DNA of 44,689 bases from an uncultured Ectothiorhodospiraceae bacterium (lineage in GTDB: Bacteria > Pseudomonadota > Gammaproteobacteria > UBA6429 > Thiohalophilaceae). The stretch lies in contig CAMYJG010000014.1 in assembly GCA_947258695.1 (NCBI GenBank), positions 1 through 44,689 of the forward strand, written 5' to 3'. Shown piece after piece: positions 1 to 7,444 of the stretch. The notes under the pieces were generated by a model, which made no database searches, was not told where the DNA came from, and saw only the letters and a list, made by a program, of their open reading frames with translations. Numbering within the stretch: the first letter of the stretch is position 1; each line of letters starts with the position of its first letter. The position numbers and the translations under genes were made by a program.

Positions 1-29
1 TCTTTTGTAAAAGTTTGTCTTTTTGTCAT
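1..29 (-). CDS. IS3-family transposase OrfA, N-terminus only (partial)
   Basis: Only the first residues are in the window, reading MTKRQTFTK from an ATG at 29 down to base 1. A good ribosome binding site (GGAGTGAA) lies just upstream on the minus strand. The basic MTKR...FT start resembles OrfA transposases of the IS3 group. Family assignment from nine residues is weak and rests partly on the adjacent IS-like end at 30-103. Confidence 0.45.
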
Positions 30-103
30 TGTTCACTCCTGGGGCTATTGTCCCCGATTTAGAGTGTCCGTTAAACTAGGGGAGGTCCACTCTGACCCCA
101 TTT
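30..103 (-). mobile_element. Terminal region of an IS3-like insertion sequence
   Basis: Read on the minus strand, the segment begins TGGGGTCAGAGTGGACC and continues through TAGTTTAACGGACACTC into the transposase start. AGAGTGGACC at the outer end and GGACACTCT further in are imperfect inverted copies. This is the kind of terminal sequence seen in IS3-family elements. The outer boundary near 103 is an estimate because the other IS end is outside the window. The IS sits just downstream of the ADP-ribosylglycohydrolase stop codon. Confidence 0.45.
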
Positions 104-144
104 ATTCTTTCTTTAATTAAATGGTAAAAAGTAATAAAACCATA

Positions 145-1218
145 TCAATATGGAGGCAGCAAACGCCTCAAGCCGTGCAACAAAACCCAAATCATAAAAA
201 AAGCATTACGCAACATAACCGCGATCAAATTTACCGGAAGAGCTGATTGTTTTTCTTTAGTTTCCATTAGTTGTACGAGCCGCAATGATAACTTTTTCAT
301 CCAACTGACGGAGCGTGGCCATTCCATTATTCCGTCTATCCATTGTTTTGGAATGCCTTCACTGCCACAACCTGCCCCCACCATGCCGCCAAGTATTGCC
401 GCAACCGTGTCGGTATCACCTCCACAGAGTATGGCTTCTTGCATAGCCGTTTCATAATCACGTGGATGACGTAAAAATATTTGTAGCACAACGGGTAAGG
501 TTTGATAGATATATCCTGTCACACCTTTCTCGAACCCCATGCTTTTACAGAAATCTATTGCAGGTTCATTTTTACTTGCACTTTGTTTTGCTTTATTAAT
601 AAGTTCAGCAAGTTCTTTATCGTCATCAACGATACTAATTATTTTGTTTAAACACTCTTCAATATCTACGTCTTCACTCAGCGCATTTTCGGCCGCTAAT
701 GTAGCTACAATCAAGGCACCTTTTAATGCCTTGGGATCACGGTGAGTCATTAAGGTACTTTTCGTTACCAGCCGGGTTAATAATTCAGTATCCGCTCCGG
801 CATAAACACCAATAATAGCGCTACGCATGGCAGGTCCATTACCTGCACTCCATACACCACTTTTTTCTGGTGAAAAACCCAGCCATAACTTTATAAGAGA
901 TTTTAAGGTAGCCAGGCCAATCCCAGCGGGTAATCCAAGTAACCACCAGCGTAGTCGCTTAGCAAGTTGCTTAGCAAAAACTAAATCATCATTGCCACTT
1001 ACCAGTAATGATTGCATAACTAAACAGGTATGTTCCGTATCATCCGAAATCATTCCGTGTTTAAAGAAGAATCGATGTCGTAATGGACATGGCTTAAGTT
1101 TTTTGATCCGCAAGGGAGACATGCCTTCAAAAGGTAAACCTAATGAATCACCCACCGCTGTGCCGAGTAAACAACCTTGAATGGAATTGTGCAAATCAGT
1201 TTGTTGTGGTTCATTCAT
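145..1218 (-). CDS. ADP-ribosylglycohydrolase (DraG/ARH family)
   Basis: 357 aa. The family removes ADP-ribose from modified proteins or small molecules using two Mg ions. Motifs of the fold are visible: GDSLG (residues 23-27), SDDTE (58-62) and GGDTDT (266-271), which carry the metal-binding Asp/Thr residues. A C-terminal hydrophobic stretch of about 25 residues may anchor it to the membrane. I chose the ATG at 1218 because it overlaps the NADAR stop as ATGA, indicating translational coupling; the reading frame stays open upstream to 1272, but that start lies inside the NADAR gene. It is the last gene of the operon that starts at the NrtR-type operators. Its real substrate is unknown; the company of NrtR, NadA and NADAR points to ADP-ribose and NAD turnover. 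Confidence 0.88.
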   Translation of the reverse strand: MNEPQQTDLHNSIQGCLLGTAVGDSLGLPFEGMSPLRIKKLKPCPLRHRFFFKHGMISDDTEHTCLVMQSLLVSGNDDLVFAKQLAKRLRWWLLGLPAGIGLATLKSLIKLWLGFSPEKSGVWSAGNGPAMRSAIIGVYAGADTELLTRLVTKSTLMTHRDPKALKGALIVATLAAENALSEDVDIEECLNKIISIVDDDKELAELINKAKQSASKNEPAIDFCKSMGFEKGVTGYIYQTLPVVLQIFLRHPRDYETAMQEAILCGGDTDTVAAILGGMVGAGCGSEGIPKQWIDGIMEWPRSVSWMKKLSLRLVQLMETKEKQSALPVNLIAVMLRNAFFMIWVLLHGLRRLLPPY

Positions 1219-1790
1219 AATTTTTCTCTTACAACCATTAAAGCAAAGCCCAGTAAATTCATACCGCGCCATTTTGCAGGATTCATTGCATCGGGATTAG
1301 TTTGTCCCATGCCGATGCCCCATATCCTGTCACGTGGGCTAGCCTCAACGATTATTTTAGAACCACTGGCTAATAAAAATTCTTTTAATTCTTTATTCTG
1401 CGAAAATTTTGCACTATTACCTCGCACAACAATTTCAAAGCGCTGCTTATTCCATAGCTCGTTATCATAACCTTTCACTAACCGCCCTAGCTTTTTGGCT
1501 TCATGAGGATCTTGTGTTGCTAAAATTTGATTTAACATTGCATCATCACGAAATAAACGTGCTTTTTCTGCCATCATATAATGTTCAGCCGTTGGATAAG
1601 TGACGCTATCGATTTCAAATTCAGCGCTATACCACTGGCTTAAACATTCCTTACCAACCCTTGAGTAATTTTTTGCGGTATGTCCCCAGAAAAAAAGATA
1701 GTCGGCTTGGTAGCCTTGTGCCAGGTAATTGAACAATCCAGCTTTATCTTTAATTGATGCCGAGTCTATTTTTGATTCTGACATATTCAC
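1215..1790 (-). CDS. NADAR family protein (YbiA-like, DUF1768)
   Basis: 191 aa. Hallmarks of the family are FFWGH near residue 34, the central YPTAEHYMMAEKARLF, and the late SPRDRIWGIGM motif. NADAR/YbiA proteins act on N-glycosidic bonds of ADP-ribose-like or riboflavin-pathway compounds, and some reverse guanine ADP-ribosylation. The first codon is GTG at 1790, overlapping the upstream stop as GTGA; an ATG at 1784 is an alternative. The downstream glycohydrolase overlaps by four bases, so the three genes are tightly coupled. An antitoxin-like role is possible, but no DarT-type toxin is visible in the window. Confidence 0.88.
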   Translation of the reverse strand: MNMSESKIDSASIKDKAGLFNYLAQGYQADYLFFWGHTAKNYSRVGKECLSQWYSAEFEIDSVTYPTAEHYMMAEKARLFRDDAMLNQILATQDPHEAKKLGRLVKGYDNELWNKQRFEIVVRGNSAKFSQNKELKEFLLASGSKIIVEASPRDRIWGIGMGQTNPDAMNPAKWRGMNLLGFALMVVREKL

Positions 1791-2041
1791 GCCCCCTGTA
1801 TCATACGCATTCTTTTGCCAAGCTCACGAATCGCTTCATTAATCTTTTTACCGGTATTCATTTCTTTTCGTACAAACTCCGCTTTAGCGAGAACATTCAT
1901 TACATCGTCAATTTTTTGAGCCGGGTAACATGCATTGTTTTCTTCATTTAAAGCTTGAAGCTGGCACGCAGCTATCTCTTTTATATTAAACCGTGTTGCG
2001 ACATCTCGTATTTCATTCAACTTTATATTTTGCTGACTCAT
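1787..2041 (-). CDS. Small hypothetical protein, first gene of the NADAR operon
   Basis: 84 aa, charged and probably helical, with no signal peptide or membrane segment and two cysteines (residues 26 and 38). I do not recognise the family. It is real by context: a strong AAGGAGGG ribosome binding site precedes the ATG, its stop overlaps the NADAR start as GTGA, and it is the first gene downstream of the NrtR-type operators. A regulatory or accessory role in NAD/ADP-ribose metabolism is only inference. Confidence 0.7.
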   Translation of the reverse strand: MSQQNIKLNEIRDVATRFNIKEIAACQLQALNEENNACYPAQKIDDVMNVLAKAEFVRKEMNTGKKINEAIRELGKRMRMIQGA

Positions 2042-2098
2042 TGCGAGACCCTCCTTATAAAAACCAAATTTTGATTTATTTGTTGACTCCGCTTGACT

Positions 2099-2117
2099 TA
2101 GTGTAAAGTTTACACTA
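2099..2117. promoter_or_regulatory. NrtR-type operator 1 (perfect palindrome)
   Basis: TAGTGTAAAGTTTACACTA is a perfect inverted repeat around a single central base, located between the divergent small-protein/NADAR/glycohydrolase operon and the nrtR-nadA operon. NrtR regulators bind AT-rich palindromes of this general kind upstream of NAD genes. One site placed here could control both directions. The link to NrtR is by position and known autoregulation, not by direct test. Confidence 0.7.
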
Positions 2118-2125
2118 TCTTGTTA

Positions 2126-2140
2126 GTGTAATCAATACAC
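2126..2140. promoter_or_regulatory. NrtR-type operator 2
   Basis: GTGTA at 2126-2130 and TACAC at 2136-2140 flank five bases. They reproduce exactly the arms and spacing of the core of operator 1 (GTGTA 2101-2105, TACAC 2111-2115). The two sites start 25 bases apart, somewhat over two helical turns. This suggests cooperative binding, with operator 2 between the promoter and the nrtR start codon. Confidence 0.6.
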
Positions 2141-2157
2141 AAAGTAGAGGAAGAATC

Positions 2158-2823
2158 ATGTATCAATACGAATATCCACATCCAGCGGTTACCACTGATG
2201 TCGTGATTTTTACGGTACGCGATAAGCAATTGAAATTGTTACTTATTATGCGTGGTGGTGAACCATATAAAGGTAAATGGGCACTACCTGGTGGCTTCGT
2301 GCAGCTAGATGAGGACCTGGAATCAGGCGCTCGCCGTGAACTTGCTGAAGAAACCGGTGTTTCCGGTGTTTACCTCGAGCAACTCTACACTTATGGCGCA
2401 GTTGATCGAGATCCACGGGAACGGGTTATCACCGTCGCCTACTATGCATTGATTCCTTCAGATCAAATTGTGCTGCAAGCGGCTACCGATGCCGAAGCAG
2501 TTGGTTGGTTCTCAATGGATGAGTCACCTGAATTAGCTTTTGATCATCAAAACATCGTTGATATGGCTCATCAACGACTGATATCGAAACTTGATTACTC
2601 AACGATCGCATTTCAGTTTATGCCTGAAGAATTTACTTTGGGTGAATTACAGGACGTTTATGAAATTATTTTACGAGAAGAAATGGATCGTCGAAATTTC
2701 CGCAAATGGATGTTGGCATTAGACCAAATCAAAGAAACCGGTAATGAAAAGCGTGAAGGCGCTCATCGTCCGGCAAAGTTATACGAAGTCATTAACCCCG
2801 ATAAGGTTGAGATTATTAAGTGA
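2158..2823 (+). CDS. nrtR: NrtR, Nudix-related transcriptional regulator of NAD metabolism
   Basis: 221 aa. An N-terminal Nudix domain (about 8-135) is followed by a winged-helix DNA-binding domain (about 150-221). The Nudix box is complete: G-x5-E-x7-REL-x-EE-x-GV, with RELAEETGV near residues 60-68. NrtR proteins sense ADP-ribose and repress NAD genes; many have lost the catalytic box, so an intact one here suggests hydrolase activity may remain. Two operators lie directly upstream, consistent with autoregulation. nadA follows after 12 bases with an AGGAGG site, so they are probably co-transcribed. Confidence 0.9.
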   Translation: MYQYEYPHPAVTTDVVIFTVRDKQLKLLLIMRGGEPYKGKWALPGGFVQLDEDLESGARRELAEETGVSGVYLEQLYTYGAVDRDPRERVITVAYYALIPSDQIVLQAATDAEAVGWFSMDESPELAFDHQNIVDMAHQRLISKLDYSTIAFQFMPEEFTLGELQDVYEIILREEMDRRNFRKWMLALDQIKETGNEKREGAHRPAKLYEVINPDKVEIIK

Positions 2824-2835
2824 TAGGAGGTTGTT

Positions 2836-3762
2836 ATGAACACTTTAACATTAGCACATTACTACACCACACCTGATGTTCAGGAAATGGCGGACTATGT
2901 CGGTGACTCACTTGAACTGGCACTCATCGCTCAACGCGAAAAGGCCGATCGTATTGTATTTGCTGGCGTGAAATTTATGGCTGAAACAACCAAGATTATT
3001 AATCCAGACACTCAAGTGATCTTACCCGATGAAGCTGCAACCTGTTCACTGGTCACGCAGACAGATATAGATGCTTTAAAACAATGGCGTGAACAATATT
3101 CAGATCATGTCCATGTCAGTTATATCAACTCCAGTGCTGAACATAAAACCATATCTGACTGGATTGTTACCTCTCGTAATGTTGATGACATTATTGCTGA
3201 TCTTTATGCACAAGGAGAAAAAGTGATTTTCTCACCTGATCGTAATATGGGAGCTTATTTAAATTATCAATATGGATACGAGATGCCGGTATGGAATGCG
3301 GTTTGTGAAGTACATGATAAGTTTAAAGATGAACAGATCAATTACATGATGAAGCAAGCAGGTTCAGAAGGTAACGTATTTTTACTGGCACACCCTGAAT
3401 CTCCATTACCCGTTTTAAAGCTGGCTGACTTTGTTGGTTCAACCAAACAAATGTTGGACTGGGTAAAAGAGTTTAAGGGCGAGGCACACAATATCTTCAT
3501 AGCAACAGAAGAAGGTTTGTTGCATAACATGCGACAACTACGCTCAGATTTAAATTTACAGCAAGCGCCTATTTATAGTGGTTGCCAGTGTAATGCCTGC
3601 CCATATATGAAACGAAACACGGTTGAGTTAGTAAAACAGGCACAACAAGGAAAAGGCTTTGAAATTAACTATCTTGATGAAGATACGATAGCGAAAGCAG
3701 TTAAACCTATTGAAAGGATGTTGTCATTTAGTGAAAAACAAATGAATAAAAGTGCAGCATAA
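2836..3762 (+). CDS. nadA: Quinolinate synthase NadA
   Basis: 308 aa. NadA condenses iminoaspartate with dihydroxyacetone phosphate to quinolinate using a 4Fe-4S cluster. Family blocks are present: LAHYY at the N-terminus, GDSLEL, VKFMAETTKIINP, YINSSAE, FSPDRNMG, HPES and GST. The three cluster cysteines map to C70 (ATCSL), C157 (AVCEVH) and C255 (ACPYM). The usual CTSSNA loop reads VTSRNV, and HPEC reads HPES, so this is a divergent member, perhaps a second NadA. nadB and nadC are not in the window. A strong AGGAGG site precedes the ATG. Confidence 0.92.
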   Translation: MNTLTLAHYYTTPDVQEMADYVGDSLELALIAQREKADRIVFAGVKFMAETTKIINPDTQVILPDEAATCSLVTQTDIDALKQWREQYSDHVHVSYINSSAEHKTISDWIVTSRNVDDIIADLYAQGEKVIFSPDRNMGAYLNYQYGYEMPVWNAVCEVHDKFKDEQINYMMKQAGSEGNVFLLAHPESPLPVLKLADFVGSTKQMLDWVKEFKGEAHNIFIATEEGLLHNMRQLRSDLNLQQAPIYSGCQCNACPYMKRNTVELVKQAQQGKGFEINYLDEDTIAKAVKPIERMLSFSEKQMNKSAA

Positions 3763-3791
3763 AAATGATGGGTAAAATTCCCCCACCCTAA

Positions 3792-3813
3792 CCTTCTCCC
3801 ATAGGGGGGAAGG
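3792..3813. repeat. Intergenic hairpin of dispersed-repeat type
   Basis: CCTTCTCCC at 3792-3800 pairs with GGGGGGAAGG at 3804-3813 around ATA. It is preceded by a C-rich stretch that resembles short palindromic repeats scattered in many proteobacterial genomes. It lies between nadA and the SPFH gene and could trim the nadA mRNA or weaken transcription downstream. No T-tract follows, so it is not a classical terminator. Confidence 0.45.
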
Positions 3814-3838
3814 AATATAAAGAAGCAGGAGGTGTATT

Positions 3839-4753
3839 ATGATTATTAAATATTTCAAAGGTGAACCAAACACTTATGTTATCCGTTATAAAAACGGTAT
3901 CGTAAAAAAAGAAGGTGCAGGATTAACGTTCTGGTATTGGCCACACAACACCTCAATTGCCACAGTGCCAATCATTAGCCAGGATGCACCGTTTATATTT
4001 AATGAAACAACAGCGAATTATCAGGAGATTAGCATTCAAGGCCAGTTAAGTTACCGCCTGGTTAATCCGAGTGAAACTGCAAAAGTTTTAGATTACACCA
4101 TTGATGCAAAAACACGTCGTTTCCTCAGTAAAGATCCCGAAAAGTTAGTCAGTCGCGTTATCAATGCAGTACAGGCGAATACTCGTAGTGGCGTAAACAA
4201 CTTATCGCTAGATGAAGCTCTGATTAAAGTGAAGGAACTTACCACAGAAGTTTTAGCCAGCGTGCAACTTGAGCCAAAGCTAAAAACATTGGGTGTTGTA
4301 ATTGAAAGTCTTTATTTCACCGCTGTTAAAGCAACACCTGAAATGCAAAAGGCACTTGAGGCTGATTATCGTGAAAGTTTACAGCAACGATCTGATTTAG
4401 CTATCTACACTCGGCGTAAAGCTGCTGTTGCGGAAGAAAGCAAAATAAAAAATAGTGAGCTCGACAATGAAGTTGAACTTGAAGAACGTCGCCGTGAACT
4501 TGTTGTTAAACAAAGTGAGAACCGCATCAAACAGGCACAGGCTGAAGCCAAGGCATTAGAAATGGAAGCCGAGGCAGAAACTAAGGCAGATGAGATTCGT
4601 TATCGCTTATATAAAGACTTATCGCCACAGTCTATGGTTGGTTTGGCAATGAAAGAATGGGCTGCCAACGCAGGTACGATAGATAATTTAACTATTACAC
4701 CTGACCTGGTCAGTAAAGTGGTAAGTTATATTGGAGGCGGTTCAAATGATTGA
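3839..4753 (+). CDS. SPFH/band-7 domain protein
   Basis: 304 aa. Residues about 15-185 have the band-7 pattern (ISIQGQLSYRLVNPSE, then a TPEMQKALEA segment). A long charged coiled coil follows (about 185-250, rich in Glu/Lys/Arg/Ala). There is no clear transmembrane segment; the short N-terminus is only mildly hydrophobic. SPFH proteins form oligomeric scaffolds at membranes. The gene overlaps the following NAD-kinase-like gene by eight bases, so the two products probably act together. An AGGAGGTG site sits just before the ATG. Its link with NAD metabolism is inferred from position. Confidence 0.8.
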   Translation: MIIKYFKGEPNTYVIRYKNGIVKKEGAGLTFWYWPHNTSIATVPIISQDAPFIFNETTANYQEISIQGQLSYRLVNPSETAKVLDYTIDAKTRRFLSKDPEKLVSRVINAVQANTRSGVNNLSLDEALIKVKELTTEVLASVQLEPKLKTLGVVIESLYFTAVKATPEMQKALEADYRESLQQRSDLAIYTRRKAAVAEESKIKNSELDNEVELEERRRELVVKQSENRIKQAQAEAKALEMEAEAETKADEIRYRLYKDLSPQSMVGLAMKEWAANAGTIDNLTITPDLVSKVVSYIGGGSND

Positions 4754-5759
4754 TCAAGTTACTGATAATCAAACTTCACGAGTGAGTGCGGGTATTAAAC
4801 CGGCACTCACTCGTAAGCTATCTCGAATGATGTATGAGAAGGTGATTATCGTAACGCGTGAAACGGAACTGGAAGAATTAACCGCGCGTTTTAATACAAC
4901 AGAACAAGCTAAGTTTTATTTAGAACATGCCGGACAATCTTTTACCCCAATCGAGCAAGCACACGCTCGCTACCAGGAAACACTAAACCAGTTGCGGACA
5001 ATAATTCCACGCGGCATTAAATCACAAGTGATATCACGTAACCTGGTTCCTCAATTTACCTTTGGAGAACATGATCTGATCATTACTATTGGTCAAGATG
5101 GCTTAGTAGTGAATACGGCCAAGTATTTAACGCATCAACCTATTGTTGCAATTAATCCTGATCCAACCAACATTGAAGGGGTGTTATTGCCTTTTGATCA
5201 TTTAAAGGGGATGCCAATATTAAAAGATATTTTATCCGGTAACTCTTTAATAAAAAAAATCACCATGGCAAATGCCAGCATGAATGACGGCCAGGAATTA
5301 TTGGCTTTTAATGATTTATTTATTGGTCCGCGTACACATACTTCTGCACGCTATGATATATCGCAGGGAAACATGAGTGAGTTTCAGTCCAGTAGTGGCG
5401 TTATCATTTCAACCGGGGCTGGCTCAACCGGCTGGATGCGTTCAGTCTATACCGGTGCAGTCGGAATTATTAATGCGCTGGGTGGTCAAGTTAGTATGCC
5501 GGAGAATAATGGACAAATGGAATGGGACGAAAATATCTTAACCTATGCGGTTCGTGAACCCTGGCCTAGCAAAAGTTCACAAGCCAATATGGTTTTCGGA
5601 GTTATCACTCCCGACAACCCGCTAACTCTAACTTCGCACATGAGTGATTATGGGGTTATTTTCAGTGATGGGATGGAAAAAGATTATTTAGCTTTTAATG
5701 CTGGGTTAACCACAACAATTAGAGTTGCAGATACTAAAGCGCACTTAATCCTTGCTTAA
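4746..5759 (+). CDS. NAD-kinase-like protein (divergent, GGDG motif altered)
   Basis: 337 aa from the ATG at 4746, which has GGAGG at 4733-4737; a TTG at 4731 is in frame but lies on that site. The architecture matches ATP-NAD kinases: a nucleotide loop (ITIGQDGLVVNTAKYL), PIVAINPDP, a FNDLFIGPRTH segment, and the late GVIISTGAGSTGW loop. In true NAD kinases the first loop is GGDGT; here it reads GQDGL, so catalysis or phosphate donor may differ. Such genes are often labelled sugar kinase. The overlap with the SPFH gene and the nearby NrtR/NadA genes point to an NAD-related role. Confidence 0.7.
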   Translation: MIDQVTDNQTSRVSAGIKPALTRKLSRMMYEKVIIVTRETELEELTARFNTTEQAKFYLEHAGQSFTPIEQAHARYQETLNQLRTIIPRGIKSQVISRNLVPQFTFGEHDLIITIGQDGLVVNTAKYLTHQPIVAINPDPTNIEGVLLPFDHLKGMPILKDILSGNSLIKKITMANASMNDGQELLAFNDLFIGPRTHTSARYDISQGNMSEFQSSSGVIISTGAGSTGWMRSVYTGAVGIINALGGQVSMPENNGQMEWDENILTYAVREPWPSKSSQANMVFGVITPDNPLTLTSHMSDYGVIFSDGMEKDYLAFNAGLTTTIRVADTKAHLILA

Positions 5760-5887
5760 ATTATAGGCAGCTGGAGTCTCTTTAAGTACTCCGGTATCTT
5801 TCCGAGATTCGATGCCTGGGTTTGTGATTCCAAATTCACTTTATTGAATTCACGTCTCACACTGATATTTTTATGTTTACGAGCCAT
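5756..5887 (-). CDS. Possible small basic protein (43 aa)
   Basis: An ATG at 5887, with AGGA seven bases upstream, opens 43 codons starting MARKHKNISVRR and ending KRLQLPII. The stop overlaps the end of the convergent NAD-kinase-like gene by four bases. It lies just beyond the slipin terminator, so it would need its own promoter or readthrough. The N-terminus is very basic. I do not recognise it, and coding status is uncertain. Confidence 0.3.
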   Translation of the reverse strand: MARKHKNISVRREFNKVNLESQTQASNLGKIPEYLKRLQLPII

Positions 5888-5921
5888 TTTCATTTCCTAT
5901 TAAATGATGATTCCTCTTATT

Positions 5922-5950
5922 AAAACCCGACACCTATATCAGGTGCCGGG
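5922..5950 (-). terminator. Rho-independent terminator after the slipin gene
   Basis: On the minus strand CCCGGCACCT pairs with AGGTGTCGGG (one mismatch) around a five-base loop, followed by TTTT. It lies 40 bases past the slipin stop and would end the slipin transcript. Confidence 0.7.
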
Positions 5951-5960
5951 AGTTAGATAA

Positions 5961-5972
5961 GGATCACCTCCT
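5961..5972 (-). other. Twelve-base perfect match to the 16S anti-Shine-Dalgarno
   Basis: The minus strand reads AGGAGGTGATCC, fully complementary to the conserved 3' end of 16S rRNA. It lies between the slipin stop (5990) and its terminator (5950), and no ORF with a suitable start codon follows at normal spacing. It may be chance, a remnant of a lost gene, or a ribosome-binding element in the 3' untranslated region. Confidence 0.5.
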
Positions 5973-5989
5973 GTTTAAGTTACGTTAAC

Positions 5990-7138
5990 TTATTCATGCA
6001 GATTGATTCGTACGGTGTCTTTTACAACACCATCCAATCCGCCGAATACAGTTAACTTGTCGACTTTCTCTGTTACTTTTTCCAGAACTTCCAGTTCTTT
6101 CAAACGCATTAAAGTCGGGTTGTCTTCCATTAAACGTGCAGTGTTTAACAGTGAACGTGTCGCTGCAGTTTCTTCACGGCGTTTAATCACATTCGCCTGT
6201 GCCACTTTTTCAGCCTCAACCACCTGGTTCAGGATGTCTTTCATGTCACCCGGCAGAATCACATCTTTCACACCAATACTACGTACATCAATTCCGAACT
6301 CGCTGATTTTTTCGTGTACTGCAACGAAAATCACACCGTCCAGTTCGTCTTTGTTAACCAGTAGAGTATCCAAACTACGAGTACCCACTGCCTGACGTAA
6401 TGCAAACTGCATTTCGCGGTAGACGTAGTCGGCCATGTTGACTAACTTGCTACGCGCCATTACCGGATCAGTGATCTGGTACTGTGCAGTCAAGTTCACA
6501 CGCAGGCTTACTTTGTCTTTAGTCAGGATTTCCTGACCCTGGACTTCCATTGCCTGCATACGCAGTTCAACCTGTTCAACTTTTACGTTACGGTTGAACT
6601 TCCAGTAAGCGTACAGTCCTGGTTTCAGTGTCTGTACAAACTCACCGTCAACAATTAACAAACCAACATGGTTGTCTGCCACTTCACTGATTGTCACGAA
6701 GTTGATGACTTCACGTGGCATCGCATCCATACGAGCGTGTGCAATTAAACCCACTTTATCTTTTGCCACTGCAAAGTCTTGTTTGATGTTCAGCACTTCG
6801 ACTTTCACATCAACCGGACCATTCCAGTACAACTGGCGAGTACCCGGTGCTAATACACCGTTTAACTTACCGTTTTTGTACACCAGTCCTACTTCGTACT
6901 CACCCAGCTCAACCAGCTGGAAATACTTATCCACTAAATCGCGGTTTTCTTTCACCAATACGTCAACGTATGGGTGGTTAAACTCTGGCACTGTCAGGTT
7001 ATGAACCTCAACCGCGACACGACCTAACAGGTCAAAAACACGGTAGATGCCCGGTTCAAGAATCTCGACAATGCTGCGATCTTTTAAATACAGGGCACGT
7101 TCATGCTGTGCGATCACAATACGTTTTAATCCGAACAT
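5990..7138 (-). CDS. Slipin (stomatin/band-7 protein)
   Basis: 382 aa from the ATG at 7138, chosen because AAGGAG precedes it at good spacing; the frame stays open to 7192. The first residues MFGLKRIVIAQHERAL are typical of bacterial slipins. Two band-7-like segments are visible (about 60-130, and about 140-310 with the DVRSIGVKDVILPGDMKDIL block). A helical C-terminus follows (VVEAEKVAQANVIKRREE). Codon use is strongly biased (CGT, CTG, AAC, TTC), unlike the AT-rich neighbours, suggesting high expression. Its own terminator lies downstream. It is convergent with the NAD-kinase-like gene and is the second SPFH-type protein within 3 kb. Confidence 0.88.
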   Translation of the reverse strand: MFGLKRIVIAQHERALYLKDRSIVEILEPGIYRVFDLLGRVAVEVHNLTVPEFNHPYVDVLVKENRDLVDKYFQLVELGEYEVGLVYKNGKLNGVLAPGTRQLYWNGPVDVKVEVLNIKQDFAVAKDKVGLIAHARMDAMPREVINFVTISEVADNHVGLLIVDGEFVQTLKPGLYAYWKFNRNVKVEQVELRMQAMEVQGQEILTKDKVSLRVNLTAQYQITDPVMARSKLVNMADYVYREMQFALRQAVGTRSLDTLLVNKDELDGVIFVAVHEKISEFGIDVRSIGVKDVILPGDMKDILNQVVEAEKVAQANVIKRREETAATRSLLNTARLMEDNPTLMRLKELEVLEKVTEKVDKLTVFGGLDGVVKDTVRINLHE

Positions 7139-7225
7139 CGTTACTTCTCCTTCTATATATAAAGTTTGGAAAACATCCCACATCTCGGTCACGGGGATAT
7201 AACGGGTGTTGTTGCGGGTATTAAG

Positions 7226-7279
7226 TTACGCCTGGGCTGGATACAAACCCTTTTCATATTCCAATTGCAATATGATCAT
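7226..7279 (-). CDS. Possible 17-aa leader peptide upstream of slipin
   Basis: MIILQLEYEKGLYPAQA is preceded by GGGAGG at nine-base spacing, a very good ribosome binding site. It lies in the roughly 375-base non-coding stretch between the tRNA array and slipin, ending about 90 bases before the slipin start. It could be an upstream ORF for slipin; its size makes coding status uncertain. The rest of 7139-7410 shows no other feature I can support. Confidence 0.25.
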   Translation of the reverse strand: MIILQLEYEKGLYPAQA

Positions 7280-7414
7280 GGAGTGTATCCTCCCTATTGT
7301 TCCTTACTACTGGCAACAACACGTTGTTATACCTCTGGTAATCAACATGCTGCGGCATTTAAAACGCATTACTTGTTCAAATCACAAGGACTCAATCAGT
7401 AAATTGTTCTAAAG

Positions 7415-7438
7415 CCACGGGGATGTTTCCCCTTGTGG
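7415..7438 (-). terminator. Terminator-like hairpin at the end of the tRNA array
   Basis: On the minus strand CCAC-A-AGGGG pairs with CCCC-GTGG around a short loop, followed by CTTTAG. It lies immediately beyond the last tRNA-like element in the direction of array transcription. The T-tract is weak, so it may be a processing or Rho-assisted end. Confidence 0.45.
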
Positions 7439-7444
7439 TGGTAT

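Larger units (their letters stand above)
2083..2157 (+). promoter_or_regulatory. nrtR-nadA promoter
   Basis: A TTGACT box at 2093-2098 and TATCTT at 2116-2121 are separated by 17 bases, a good sigma-70 spacing. The first NrtR-type palindrome fills the spacer and the second lies just downstream of the predicted start point, a typical repressor layout. A second TTGACT occurs at 2083-2088. The nrtR ribosome binding site (AGAGGAAG) lies at about 2146-2153. Confidence 0.6.

Noticed and set aside
3342..3530. Minus-strand ORF inside nadA
   Set aside because: Fully contained in the well-supported nadA frame and without its own signals.
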